From Sphingobium sufflavum (GTDB lineage Bacteria > Pseudomonadota > Alphaproteobacteria > Sphingomonadales > Sphingomonadaceae): a DNA stretch of 64,000 nt. The stretch lies in contig NZ_JAJSSH010000002.1 of the NCBI RefSeq assembly GCF_021403115.1, forward strand, positions 124,001 through 188,000, in the 5' to 3' direction. Below, piece by piece: positions 55,650 through 64,000 of the stretch. The first letter of the stretch is position 1; each line of letters begins with the position of its first letter. The translations under genes were made by a program, and so were the position numbers. The notes under the pieces were generated by a model. That model ran no database searches. It saw nothing but the letters and a program-made list of their open reading frames with translations, and was not told where the DNA came from.

Positions 55650-56231
55650 CTATGCGGCGATGCGCGCCGCCCTGGCCCGGCCTACGCGCCGTTGCCAGCG
55701 CAGAAGGGCATAGGTGAGGGTGACGATCCCCGCCATCATCGTGGAAAACAGGCTTTCCGATCCGCGCCGCCGCTCCATGGCCCTGTCGTCGTCCAGCAGG
55801 CTGCGATAGGAAGCCGCCGAGGCGTGGAGCAGGTTGAGCATGTCCTTACGCTCCCGCAATATCCGCCCCGACTTCAGCCGGATTTCGGTGGCATAGCGCG
55901 TCCCGTCCAGCGTGATGACGTCGATGGCGGCGATGTGCGGCTGGGCGTCCTTCCACGCTTCCACCGGGCATCGCAGGCAATAGAGATAGTGCCGCTCGCC
56001 ATCCTTGCGATAGTAGAAATAGTTCGATCCCTTGCCCCGTCGCCGGTTGAAGGTCACGCCGCTGACCGTCTGCTCCGGCGCCTCCAGTGCGTGGAGGTAG
56101 AGAAGCAGCGCCGCATTATAGGTGCGGACATCGTCGGCGCGGCTGGGGGAGGGGAGCGATTGCACCAGCGCGAAGGTGCCGATGAAGACCAGCGTATAGC
56201 GGGCGATCCTGCGTATCATCCTGCCCATCAT
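55650..56231 (-). CDS. membrane-anchored hypothetical protein (193 aa)
   Basis: Not recognised. A likely signal peptide or first membrane segment (RYTLVFIGTFALVQSLPSPSRA) is followed by a soluble domain with YNAALLLYLHALEAPEQTVSGVTFNRRRGKGSNYFYYRKDGERHYLYCLRCPVEAW, including a CLRC pair that could bind metal or form a disulfide, then a second membrane segment near the C-terminus (STMMAGIVTLTYALLRW). It is divergent from secB, whose neighbourhood is otherwise conserved. Confidence 0.6.
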   Translation of the reverse strand: MMGRMIRRIARYTLVFIGTFALVQSLPSPSRADDVRTYNAALLLYLHALEAPEQTVSGVTFNRRRGKGSNYFYYRKDGERHYLYCLRCPVEAWKDAQPHIAAIDVITLDGTRYATEIRLKSGRILRERKDMLNLLHASAASYRSLLDDDRAMERRRGSESLFSTMMAGIVTLTYALLRWQRRVGRARAARIAA

Positions 56232-56426
56232 CCTGGCTGCCCCTACCCCCGTTATCGCCCTGCCCTATGGCAATATCCGCCGCTCTGCGAAAGGGCGGAG
56301 GGGGCGGCGGCGGCGCGGCGGGGGATCGTCCGCGGGGGACTGGCATTTTGCCGAGAATCGTCTAATCGCCGGGCGACGCGCCCGTTCGTGCGCGACCCAT
56401 TTTCGCAGGCAGGAAAGACGACTCGC

Positions 56427-56936
56427 ATGACCGACGCAATCGACAACGGCCTCAACGGCGACAACAGCCCCAATGGCGCGGACGACCTGCCGCAGGTCGG
56501 CCTGATCGCGCAATATGTGAAGGACCTGTCCTTCGAAAACCCCAATGCGCCCGCCGTGTATAGCTGGCAGACCCAGCCGCAGATCGACATCCAGTTCAAC
56601 ATCTCGACCGGATCGCCCGGCGACGATGTGCATGAGGTCGCGCTGAAGATCACCGCCAAGGCCGTGGCGGACGAGGGCACGACCTTCGCTGTCGAGCTGG
56701 TCTATGCGGGCCTGTTCGGCCTGCGCAACATCCCCGAAGACCAGCTCCAGCCCTTCCTGCTGGCGGAGGCTCCGCGCCTGCTCTTCCCGTTCGCGCGCCG
56801 CGTGCTGGCCGACACGGTGCAGGATGGCGGCTTCCCGCCCTTGCTGCTCGACCCCATCGATTTCGGGGCGCTGTACCTCCAGCAGCAGGCCGGCGTCGAC
56901 GGCATCGCCAATGCGGAGCCGGCTGGCCACGCCTGA
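56427..56936 (+). CDS. secB: protein-export chaperone SecB
   Basis: A 169-residue SecB, with the family core LIAQYVKDLSFENPNAPAVYS, the strand-rich middle EVALKITAKAVADEGTTFAVELVYAGLFGLRNIPEDQ and the C-terminal RVLADTVQDGGFPPLLLDPIDFGALYLQQ. The tetramer keeps preproteins unfolded and hands them to SecA. The ATG at 56427 has an aggaaag site; the open frame extends upstream without support. Its neighbourhood (timA, mltA, smr) is that of alphaproteobacterial secB, here with two extra genes between. Confidence 0.95.
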   Translation: MTDAIDNGLNGDNSPNGADDLPQVGLIAQYVKDLSFENPNAPAVYSWQTQPQIDIQFNISTGSPGDDVHEVALKITAKAVADEGTTFAVELVYAGLFGLRNIPEDQLQPFLLAEAPRLLFPFARRVLADTVQDGGFPPLLLDPIDFGALYLQQQAGVDGIANAEPAGHA

Positions 56937-56944
56937 TTGAGAGT

Positions 56945-56975
56945 GCCGGGGTGGCGTCAACTTCGCCATCCCGGC
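56945..56975 (+). terminator. hairpin terminator candidate after secB
   Basis: Arms gccggggtggcg (56945-56956) and cgccatcccggc (56964-56975) pair over 12 positions with one G-U pair and a 7-base loop, eight bases after the secB stop. Only a weak T content follows. Confidence 0.5.
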
Positions 56976-56981
56976 CTCGTT

Positions 56982-57062
56982 CGTCATCCCGGCGAAGGCC
57001 GGGATCTCTCACGACCGGGCACGATCTTGTCTCACCCGATCCCAGCCTGCGCTGGGATGACG
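56982..57062. repeat. REP-like repeat element between secB and murJ
   Basis: It begins CGTCATCCCGGCGAAGGCC, whose arms fold to a hairpin, and ends CCCAGCCTGCGCTGGGATGACG with a second hairpin. The CGTCATCCC/GGGATGACG ends recur in other gaps of this window and are a common intergenic repeat type in sphingomonads. Confidence 0.7.
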
Positions 57063-57129
57063 AGAAGGATAGGGCGAAAAGCCCGTCTGCGCCGACTTTC
57101 CCGTGCGCGGGAATGAACGGGAGGACGCC

Positions 57130-58716
57130 ATGAACCTTCTCAAGGCCACCGGAACCATCGGCGGGTTGACGCTGGTCAGCCGCATCCTCGGCATGGTGCG
57201 CGACATGTTGATGGCGCGCTATGTCGGCGCGGGTTTTGCGTCCGACGCCTTCCTGATCGCCTGGCGCCTGCCCAACCTGTTCCGCGCCCTGTTCGCGGAA
57301 GGGGCCTTCTCCGCCGCCTTCGTGCCGATGTTCAACCGGGTGATGGCGCAGAATGTCGACCCGGACGATCCACTGGCGGGGCAGCGGTGCGCGGTGATCT
57401 TTGCCGGGCAAGTCCTGTCCGTGCTGGTGCCGTTCCTGACAGTGTTCACCGTGCTGATGATGCTGGCCGCCGGTCCCATCGTCTATGCGATGACGGGGGG
57501 CTTTCCGGAAGGCGGCGCGGAAAAATTCGACCTTGCCCGGCACCTGACGCTCATCACCTTTCCGTATCTGGGCCTCATCTCGCTCACGTCGCTGCTGGGC
57601 GGTATCCTCAACAGCCTGAACCGTTTCTGGGTCAATGCGGCCGCGCCGGTGCTGCTCAACATCTGCATGATTGTTGCGATCGTCTTCCTCCGGGGCGACA
57701 GCGAGGTCGCGACGGCGGTGACGCAGGCGATTGCGGTCACCATCTCCGGCGCGATACAGTTGCTGTGGCTGATCTGGTCCTGCCGGCGGGCGGGGGTCGT
57801 GCTGCGCCTCGGCCCGCCGCGCCTGACGCCCGATGTGCGCCGGATGCTGGCCGTCATCGGTCCCGCCGCGATCGGGCAGGGGGCGATCCAGTTCAACCTG
57901 CTGATCTCCACCAGCCTCGCCGCGCGCTTCCTGCCGCAGGGCGCGGTCAGCTATATCTATTATGCGGACCGGCTGAACCAGTTGCCACTGGGCCTGATCG
58001 GCATCGGCGTGGGCACCGCGATCCTGCCCGCCCTGTCGCGCCAGATCGGCGGCGGCGATCCCAAGGCCGCCAGCCATACGCAGAATCGCGCGATGGAGCT
58101 GGCGCTGTTCCTGGCCCTGCCCGCCGCCATTGCCCTGTTCGTGTCAGCGATGCCGATCATCCGGGGTGTGTTGCAACATGGCGCGTTTACCGCCGCCGAC
58201 ACGCTGGGCAGTGCGGCGGTGCTGGCCGCCTTTGCGCCGGGCGTGCCCGCCTATGTGTTCATCAAGGTGCTGACCCCCGGCTTCTACGCGCGGCAGGATA
58301 CGCGGACGCCGGTGCGGATCGCCTTCATCGCGATGCTGGTCAATCTGGTCGGCAACCTTGCGCTGATCTGGCCGCTGGGCGCGGTCGGCATCGCCTTGTC
58401 CACGGCGATTTCGGCGTGGGTCAATGTGCTGCTGCTCTATGGCGCGCTGCACCGGGCCGATCATCTGAAGATGGACGCGCGGTTCCGGGGCAAGGCGCTG
58501 CGCATCGTGGCGGCGGGCGTGGCGATGGGGGCGGCGCTGTGGGGCCTCAATATCCTGCTCGACCCCTATATGGCGGCGGGCTTCTGGGAGCGGATCGGCG
58601 CTCTCGGTTTGCTATGCGGTGGCGGTGCGGTGGTTTATGCAGTGGCGTCCTTCCTGTTTGGCGCGTATCGGCTCTCCGAACTCAAGGGGCAGTTCCGGCG
58701 CCCCGCCCGTAAATAG
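57130..58716 (+). CDS. murJ: lipid II flippase MurJ
   Basis: A 528-residue polytopic membrane protein of the MviN/MurJ family (14 predicted helices). It has the N-terminal signature LLKATGTIGGLTLVSRILGMVRDMLMARYVGAG, NLFRALFAEGAFSAAFVPMFN and the Arg/Asp-bearing central helices, all typical of MurJ. It flips lipid II across the inner membrane for peptidoglycan synthesis. The ATG at 57130 has a gggagga site. trpS follows after 13 bases. Confidence 0.95.
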   Translation: MNLLKATGTIGGLTLVSRILGMVRDMLMARYVGAGFASDAFLIAWRLPNLFRALFAEGAFSAAFVPMFNRVMAQNVDPDDPLAGQRCAVIFAGQVLSVLVPFLTVFTVLMMLAAGPIVYAMTGGFPEGGAEKFDLARHLTLITFPYLGLISLTSLLGGILNSLNRFWVNAAAPVLLNICMIVAIVFLRGDSEVATAVTQAIAVTISGAIQLLWLIWSCRRAGVVLRLGPPRLTPDVRRMLAVIGPAAIGQGAIQFNLLISTSLAARFLPQGAVSYIYYADRLNQLPLGLIGIGVGTAILPALSRQIGGGDPKAASHTQNRAMELALFLALPAAIALFVSAMPIIRGVLQHGAFTAADTLGSAAVLAAFAPGVPAYVFIKVLTPGFYARQDTRTPVRIAFIAMLVNLVGNLALIWPLGAVGIALSTAISAWVNVLLLYGALHRADHLKMDARFRGKALRIVAAGVAMGAALWGLNILLDPYMAAGFWERIGALGLLCGGGAVVYAVASFLFGAYRLSELKGQFRRPARK

Positions 58717-58729
58717 GAAGTAGGAAGCG

Positions 58730-59734
58730 ATGCGTATCCTGTCCGGCATCCAGCCGACCGGCAATCTCCACCTCGGCAATTACCTCGGCGCGATCCGCAA
58801 CTGGGTGGCGATGCAGGATGCGATGGGGCCGGAGGACGAGTGTTTCTTCTTCCTCGCCGACATGCACAGCATCACCGTGCATGAGGAGCGGGCGCAGCGC
58901 ATCGCCAATGTGCGCGACATGGCGGCCGCGCTGGTCGCGTGCGGCATCGACCCGGACCGCTCCACCCTGTTCAACCAGGCGCGCGTACCCGCCCATGCGG
59001 AGCTGCAATGGCTGCTGAACGGCACCGCGCGCATCGGCTGGCTGAACCGCATGACCCAGTTCAAGGACAAGGCGGGCAAGAATCGCGAGGGCGTGTCCAT
59101 CGGCCTCTATGTCTATCCGGTGCTGCAAGCCGCCGACGTGCTGCTGTATCAGGCGACGCATGTGCCGGTGGGGGAGGACCAGAAGCAGCATCTGGAGCTG
59201 ACCCGCGACATTGCGGTCAAGTTCAACACGGATTTCGGCGTCGATCTGTTCACCCTGCCCGACCCGATCATCCCCAAGGAATCGGCGCGGATCATGTCCC
59301 TGCGGGACGGCAGTGCGAAAATGTCCAAGTCGGACCCCAGCGATATGAGCCGCATCAACCTGACCGATGATGACGACACCATCATGCAGAAGGTGAAGAA
59401 GGCCAAGAGCGACCCGGACCTGTTCCCCGAAACGGCGGCGGGCCTCGCGGAGCGGCCGGAGGCGCGCAATCTGGTCGGTATTTACGCGGTGCTGGCGGGG
59501 ACCACCCCCGATGCCGTATGCGCGCAGTTCGCCGGGCAGGGCTTTGGCGCGTTCAAGCCCGCGCTGGCCGAGGTGCTGGTGGAGAGCCTGCGCCCGATCC
59601 GGGAGCGGTATCAGGCGCTGCGCGGTGACGATGCGGCGCTGGACGCCATCCTCGTCAAGGGTGCGCAGCGGGCGGCGGCGGCGGCGGAACCGACGCTGCG
59701 CGGGGCCTATGACGCATTGGGCCTGATGCGATAG
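58730..59734 (+). CDS. trpS: tryptophan-tRNA ligase
   Basis: A 334-residue class Ic synthetase. It has the HIGH-type motif in SGIQPTGNLHLGNYLGAI, the tryptophan pocket segment GLYVYPVLQAADVLLYQATHVPVGEDQKQHLELTRDIA and the KMSKS loop GSAKMSKSDPSDMSRI. It charges tRNA-Trp. It lies directly downstream of murJ, an order common in alphaproteobacteria. Confidence 0.96.
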   Translation: MRILSGIQPTGNLHLGNYLGAIRNWVAMQDAMGPEDECFFFLADMHSITVHEERAQRIANVRDMAAALVACGIDPDRSTLFNQARVPAHAELQWLLNGTARIGWLNRMTQFKDKAGKNREGVSIGLYVYPVLQAADVLLYQATHVPVGEDQKQHLELTRDIAVKFNTDFGVDLFTLPDPIIPKESARIMSLRDGSAKMSKSDPSDMSRINLTDDDDTIMQKVKKAKSDPDLFPETAAGLAERPEARNLVGIYAVLAGTTPDAVCAQFAGQGFGAFKPALAEVLVESLRPIRERYQALRGDDAALDAILVKGAQRAAAAAEPTLRGAYDALGLMR

Positions 59735-60065
59735 GCGGGATCGACCTGCCGGTGGTCGAACCCCGGAAGGTCTGAGGCCGGACGGTCGCATGGGCGCGGT
59801 TTCGGCCTTTCCGTCGTCCTGACGAGCACCAACAGAATGAGGGGTGGCGAGCGGAAAGATGCTCGCCAAAAGCCCACCCCGGCAGTCCGGTGGAGATAGG
59901 TGACGGTCGGGGGTAAAGAGAGGATCGCCGGGACCGGCCCTCCCCACCCTGACTCCCAGCGCCCGCCTGATCCGCGCGGCATCGGCTATTGCGGGGGCTG
60001 CTTCGGGGTCTGTTTCTGGCCAATTCCCATAGTTCCGATTCCGCAACGATAATAATGTTAACGGC
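59735..60065. other. gap between trpS and the GGDEF gene
   Basis: A 331-base stretch without a gene. A 6-bp hairpin (tcgacc/ggtcga) lies just after trpS, and the last 60 bases before the next gene are AT-richer, as expected for a promoter, but no clear -35/-10 pair stands out. Confidence 0.5.
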
Positions 60066-61874
60066 ATGGCAACCCGATACTGGCATTGCCGGTCCATGGA
60101 ATGGCGCCTCAACAGATCGGCCCGATCACTGTGCTTCGGTGGTCTCTGGGCGCCTTTGATCGTTGGTGTCTGCTATACGCTGCTGGTCGGCGCGACCCTG
60201 TATTTCGCCAGCGCCGTCCATGCCGTTTCGGTGCTGTGGCCCGCCAATTCGCTGCCACTGGCGCTCGCCATGCTGCGCCCGCGCCGCCAGTGGTGGGCGA
60301 TCATGCTGTTCACCTTCCTGGGCGTGATCATTGCAACCTTCACGGTGCGGGGCGTGTCGCTGGCGCCCGTCTTCCTGGGCCTGGCCAATATGTCGGAAGT
60401 GCTGCTGGCGGCATGGCTCACCAATTTTTCCCGCATGGGCGACGGTATCGGCGGCAGCGCGCGCAGCATGGTGCGCTTTACCATCGGTGCCGGCGTGGCG
60501 GCCCCGGCGTTCAGTTCGCTGATCGGCGGGGCGACCTTCGCCCTGTTCTTCGGCAGGGATTTCCTGGGCAGCGCGCTGATCTGGTTCTTTGCGGACTCGC
60601 TGGGCATCCTGATCTTCGCTCCCGTCTTCTACACGCTGCTGGCGGGCCAATATGGCCGGGCGTGGCAGGAGGCGACGGTGGCGCGGCGCTGGGAGGCGGG
60701 CGGGCTGGTGCTGCTGACCTCCCTGGTCGCGATGCTCGTGTTCACGGCGGAGCGGCCGCTGGTCTTCCTCGTCATCATGCCGACCATGCTGGTTGCTTTC
60801 CGCCTTGGCTGGATGGGGGTGAAGGTCGCGGTGATGATGGTCGCGGTGATCGGCACCCTGTCCACCATGAATGGCCATGGCCCCATCGTCCCGCTCAGCG
60901 AGGATGTGCAACTGCGGGCCTATTTCCTGCAGATTTTCATCGCCGCCCAGTTGATGACGCAATGGCCGGTCGTCGTCGCGCTGGCCGCGCGTGACCGGGT
61001 GATGCAGGAACTGGCGAAGAGCGAGCAGTCGCTGCGCCTGCTGGCCGCCCGTTCCGCCGTGCTGATGCTGACCTTCGACGTCGGCGGCCGCTGCCGCAAG
61101 GCGATCGGCGCGATCGAGCTGCTGCATGGCCATGCGATGGACGACCTGCCCGGCCTGTTGATCGAGGAACTGGTGGAGAATGGTGGAGCCACCCTGCGAC
61201 CGGCGCATGAAATGGCGCTGGACGTGCCTGATGCGGTGCACAGCGTCGAACTGCGTATCTGGGCCGGGGAGGAACGCTGGCTGGAGGCGAGCTTCCGCGC
61301 GTTGGAAGATGAGGGCGGGCGTTGCCCCGGCACGCTGATGACGCTGCACGATGTCTCCACCCGCAAGGCGCAGACGATGGCGCTGGCCCGGTCGGCCTAT
61401 ACCGACAGCCTGACCGGCCTGCTCAACCGCGCCGGTTTCCTGTTGCGGCTGGAGCGGGCATTGGCCGGGCGGACGGAGGGGCTGGTCCTCGCCATGATCG
61501 ACGTGGACCGCTTCAAGCTCATCAACGACAATTGCGGGCACCAGACCGGCGACGCCGTGCTGGAGGAGATTGCGCGGCGTATCTCCGGCCAGTTGCGCGT
61601 GACCGATTCGGTGGGGCGGATGGGCGGCGACGAGTTCGTCATCCTGCTCGACACCACCGAATGGGACAGCGCGCAGGAGATTTGCCGGCGGCTGGTGGAT
61701 GCGGTCAGCGCCCAGCCGGTGCGCCTTGCGTCTGGCCAGACCATCGCCGCCGCTATCAGTTGCGGCGTGGTGCGCCACCGGGTGGGGATGAGCGCGGACC
61801 ATTTCCTCCACGACGCCGACGTGGCGCTGTACGAGGCAAAGCGGGGCGGCCGGAACCGGGTGGTCGCGGCCTGA
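60066..61874 (+). CDS. MASE1-GGDEF diguanylate cyclase
   Basis: A 602-residue sensor. The N-terminal part is a MASE1 domain of about eight to ten membrane helices (first LWAPLIVGVCYTLLVGATLYF, with the SVLWPANSLPLALAML signature), followed by a PAS-like linker (about residues 320-425) and a GGDEF domain with an intact GGDEF motif at residues 520-524 and an RVTD inhibitory site (511-514) five residues before it. It should make cyclic di-GMP in response to a signal sensed in or near the membrane. A start at 60096 is also possible. Confidence 0.92.
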   Translation: MATRYWHCRSMEWRLNRSARSLCFGGLWAPLIVGVCYTLLVGATLYFASAVHAVSVLWPANSLPLALAMLRPRRQWWAIMLFTFLGVIIATFTVRGVSLAPVFLGLANMSEVLLAAWLTNFSRMGDGIGGSARSMVRFTIGAGVAAPAFSSLIGGATFALFFGRDFLGSALIWFFADSLGILIFAPVFYTLLAGQYGRAWQEATVARRWEAGGLVLLTSLVAMLVFTAERPLVFLVIMPTMLVAFRLGWMGVKVAVMMVAVIGTLSTMNGHGPIVPLSEDVQLRAYFLQIFIAAQLMTQWPVVVALAARDRVMQELAKSEQSLRLLAARSAVLMLTFDVGGRCRKAIGAIELLHGHAMDDLPGLLIEELVENGGATLRPAHEMALDVPDAVHSVELRIWAGEERWLEASFRALEDEGGRCPGTLMTLHDVSTRKAQTMALARSAYTDSLTGLLNRAGFLLRLERALAGRTEGLVLAMIDVDRFKLINDNCGHQTGDAVLEEIARRISGQLRVTDSVGRMGGDEFVILLDTTEWDSAQEICRRLVDAVSAQPVRLASGQTIAAAISCGVVRHRVGMSADHFLHDADVALYEAKRGGRNRVVAA

Positions 61875-61943
61875 CGGGGCGCGCGGGCGGGGCGCCGTCC
61901 CGGTGCGGACGCCTTTGTCCGATGGCTTGAAACCGGACGGCAG

Positions 61944-61973
61944 CGGGGCCGCGGATCAGGTCCGGGGTGACGA
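61944..61973. repeat. partial REP-like element
   Basis: The segment GGATCAGGTCCGGGGTGACG resembles the right end of the element at 40390-40480. It lies in the 234-base gap after the GGDEF gene; the left half is degenerate. Confidence 0.4.
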
Positions 61974-62108
61974 GGGCGCGTTGCGGGTCGCCGTTCCCAC
62001 CGTTTCGCTTTTCCCTTCCCGTTGCACCGCCCCTTGATCCCTCCGCCGTGCCGCCATAAGCCATGCGCCAGCCGGTGCGCGTCGCGCCGCGCGGCAGGGA
62101 CATGATGC

Positions 62109-63215
62109 ATGAAGCGCGGAGAAGACAGGTTTTTCGTGGCGCTGGTCGTCGGTGTCACCCTCGCGCTGGCGCTCATCATCCGCCCCTTCTTTGGCGCGAT
62201 CCTGTGGGCGCTGGTCGCGGCGCTGATGTTCGAGCCGCTGATGAACCGGCTGGTCCACAAGCTGGGCGGGCGGCGCAGCCTGGCCGCGTCGCTGACCCTG
62301 CTGGCGATCATCGTCATGGTGGTGGTGCCCGCGCTGATCCTGGGGATGTTCATCGCGCGGGAGGTGGTGGCCCTGTACGGGCAGATTTCCACCGGCAACC
62401 TCGACATCAACAGCATCTTCGGCAAATTTCAGGCGCTGCTGCCCAACTGGGCGACGCAGATGCTGGAACGCTATGGCCTGTCGGACCTCGACGCGCTGCG
62501 CCAACGGGCGACCACCGCCATTGCGGGCAGTTTCCAGACGCTGGCCGGGCAGGCTTTCAACATCAGCCAGAGCGCGTTCGGCTTCATCCTGACGCTGGGC
62601 GTGATGCTGTACCTCGCCTATTTCCTGCTGCGCGACGGGCAGAAGCTGGCGCAGAGGATCGAACAATCCATTCCCCTCCAGCCGACGCTGCGCCGCCAGT
62701 TGCTGGACAAGGTGGCGACGGTGATCCGCGCCACCATCAAGGGCAGTCTGGTCGTCGCCATATTGCAGGGGCTGATCGGCGGGGTGATCTTCTGGATGCT
62801 GGGCGTGGGTGGCGCCTTGCTGTGGGGCATCGCGATGGGCTTCCTGTCGCTGGTGCCCGCCATAGGCACCGGCCTGATCTGGGTGCCGGTCGCCATCTAC
62901 CTGCTGATTTCGGGCGCGATCTGGCAGGGTATCGTGCTGATCGCCTGCGGCATCCTCGTCATCGGCATGGTCGATAATGTGGTGCGCCCGGTGCTGGTTG
63001 GCCGCGATACGCAGATGCCGGACTATGTCGTCCTGATCTCCACCCTGGGCGGGCTGGAGCTGTTCGGCTTCAACGGTTTCGTCATCGGCCCGGTGATCGC
63101 CGCGCTGTTCATGGCGGTGTGGGAGATTTTCGCCAAGGCGCGGCGGCGCGGGACATCCGGCGATGCGGCGGACGGAGGGGCGGCAGGGGAACAAGCGCCG
63201 GTGCCGGGCGTCTGA
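62109..63215 (+). CDS. AI-2E family transporter (PerM/YdiK-like)
   Basis: A 368-residue membrane protein. The two halves of helices enclose a soluble insert (about residues 75-150), and the conserved second half has GFILTLGVMLYLAYFLLRDG, LVPAIGTGLIWVPVAIYLLISG and the VVRPVLVGRDTQMPDYVVLISTLGGLELFGFNGFVIGPVI signature. Some members export autoinducer-2, others are antiporters; which applies here is unknown. The C-terminus is a polar Gly/Ala-rich tail. Confidence 0.88.
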   Translation: MKRGEDRFFVALVVGVTLALALIIRPFFGAILWALVAALMFEPLMNRLVHKLGGRRSLAASLTLLAIIVMVVVPALILGMFIAREVVALYGQISTGNLDINSIFGKFQALLPNWATQMLERYGLSDLDALRQRATTAIAGSFQTLAGQAFNISQSAFGFILTLGVMLYLAYFLLRDGQKLAQRIEQSIPLQPTLRRQLLDKVATVIRATIKGSLVVAILQGLIGGVIFWMLGVGGALLWGIAMGFLSLVPAIGTGLIWVPVAIYLLISGAIWQGIVLIACGILVIGMVDNVVRPVLVGRDTQMPDYVVLISTLGGLELFGFNGFVIGPVIAALFMAVWEIFAKARRRGTSGDAADGGAAGEQAPVPGV

Positions 63216-63250
63216 AACCTTGTCCCGACAGGGGATGAGGAGAAACCATA

Positions 63251-63754
63251 ATGGCGCAACCAGTGTTTAGCGACGCCATCGCGTTGCTGAAGGCCGACCA
63301 TCGCACGGTCGAGGCTCTGTTCGAACAGTTTGAGAAAGCGCGCGACGCGACCCGCAAGAAGGAGATCGCGCACAAGATCTGCCTCGAACTCAAGATCCAC
63401 ACGACGATAGAGGAAGAGATTTTCTATCCGGCCTTCCGCGGCAAGATCGAGGACGGCACGCTGGACGAAGCCTATGTCGAGCATGACGGCGCCAAGCTGC
63501 TCATCAACGACATAGAGGCGTCGGGACCGGAGGCGGATTATTTCGACGCCAAGGTCAAGGTGCTGTCGGAAGAGATCAAGCATCATGTCCATGAGGAGGA
63601 AGCGCGGGGCGAAGGCATGTTCGCCCAGTGCCGTCGGGCCGATGTGGATCTGGTGGCGTTGCGCGACCGGATGCTGGCCCGCCAGCAGGAACTGAAGGCG
63701 GAGGGCGACCTGCCCCCCGCGAAGACGACGGCGCTGCATCTGGTCGCCGCCTGA
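63251..63754 (+). CDS. hemerythrin-like HHE domain protein
   Basis: A 167-residue four-helix protein. The likely diiron ligands are His17 (KADHRTVEALF), His50 and Glu54 (KIHTTIEEEIFYPAF), His78 (YVEHDGAKLLI) and His112 with Glu116 (EEIKHHVHEEEARGEGMF). HHE proteins bind oxygen or act in stress and metal handling. The start has a gaggag site ten bases upstream. It is 35 bases after the transporter gene and may be co-transcribed. Confidence 0.88.
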   Translation: MAQPVFSDAIALLKADHRTVEALFEQFEKARDATRKKEIAHKICLELKIHTTIEEEIFYPAFRGKIEDGTLDEAYVEHDGAKLLINDIEASGPEADYFDAKVKVLSEEIKHHVHEEEARGEGMFAQCRRADVDLVALRDRMLARQQELKAEGDLPPAKTTALHLVAA

Positions 63755-64000
63755 CGCCGGTACGCTGTCTGCCCCGGTGGTTCTGTACCGGGGCGGACAG
63801 TGGCTTGGTCGCCCGTCATATTGCCCGTCACACCGATGGCGATCGGCACGGCCGTTGCGGGTGGAAGGCGCTTTCAAAAAGCTCGCCCAGCCGTCTGCCC
63901 AAGAGGCCGAAGCTCGCCATGGCCTGACGCCGGAACATAGGACAGGGCGTGGCGGTTGATCGTTCAATTGCCGTTCACAGATGAGGACGTAATGTCCGTA

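Noticed and set aside
55560-56426. N-terminal extension of SecB
   Set aside because: The frame is antisense to the 193-residue membrane protein gene; the SecB domain begins at the ATG at 56427 with a good ribosome-binding site.
63932-63957. GGAAC-N16-CGGTT as an EcfG promoter for a gene starting at an ATG at 63992
   Set aside because: The -10 part is imperfect and only three codons of any gene are inside the window, so neither promoter nor gene can be supported.

Overview
This is a GC-rich (roughly 65% by eye), densely coded chromosomal segment of an alphaproteobacterium, most likely a sphingomonad (Sphingobium/Sphingomonas type; this is inference from protein character and gene order, not a database match). 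Supporting signs are the order mdh-sucD-sucA-sucB-lpd, groESL under a CIRCE operator, the smr-mltA-timA group close to secB, GGAAC-N17-CGTT promoters of the EcfG general stress type, and many GTG/TTG starts. I see no phage genes, transposases, rRNA, tRNA or CRISPR arrays.

Layout. 1-7.3 kb: the TCA block (end of mdh, then sucD, sucA, sucB, lpd) and a tiny secreted peptide. 7.4-12.4 kb: a GNAT acetyltransferase and sppA on the minus strand, divergent from groES-groEL. 12.4-16.4 kb: a tesA-like lipoprotein esterase divergent from a ybbA-ybbP type ABC exporter, with overlapping starts and a shared palindromic ribosome-binding region. 16.5-22.3 kb: a three-gene RND efflux operon (adaptor, pump, outer-membrane channel) with a palindromic operator candidate. 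22.4-25.5 kb: a small protein, a TetR regulator and an acyl-CoA synthetase with an NTF2-like partner. 25.7-31.8 kb: a long glutamine-dependent NAD+ synthetase, a single-domain BLUF photoreceptor, two transglutaminase-like proteins, an N-formylglutamate amidohydrolase-like protein and a ROK sugar kinase. 31.9-33.7 kb: an orphan outer-membrane-like protein in AT-richer DNA, then a dienelactone hydrolase. 34.1-40.3 kb: a LysR regulator divergent from a valine/isobutyrate degradation cluster (mmsA, an I78 inhibitor lipoprotein, acyl-CoA dehydrogenase, 3-hydroxyisobutyryl-CoA hydrolase, mmsB). 40.5-45.3 kb: gltX, a second NAD+ synthetase, prs, an entericidin-like lipoprotein and a 50-residue protein. 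45.5-50.9 kb: nrdB behind a cupin and a GST, a DUF2171 stress protein, a secreted protein and nrdA behind paired NrdR boxes. 51.5-56.9 kb: smr, mltA, timA, an alpha/beta hydrolase, a membrane-anchored unknown and secB. 57.1-64 kb: murJ, trpS, a MASE1-GGDEF cyclase, an AI-2E family transporter and a hemerythrin-like protein.

How the genes work together. The first block makes 2-oxoglutarate dehydrogenase and half of succinyl-CoA synthetase. The valine block turns isobutyryl-CoA into propionyl-CoA. Nucleotide supply is represented by prs, nrdA/nrdB and two NAD+ synthetases. Envelope functions include SppA, MltA, MurJ, SecB, TimA, the Ybb exporter and the RND pump. Most of the window is housekeeping sequence. 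I found no convincing undescribed multigene system. The better leads are regulatory sites (NrdR pair plus a DnaA box before nrdA, EcfG promoters, LysR and RND palindromes), the paired NAD+ synthetases (one with a His-rich N-terminus), the ATP-cone-less NrdA, the polyglycine switch loop of the RND pump, a (GCAAG)8 microsatellite, and the orphan AT-rich outer-membrane-like gene.
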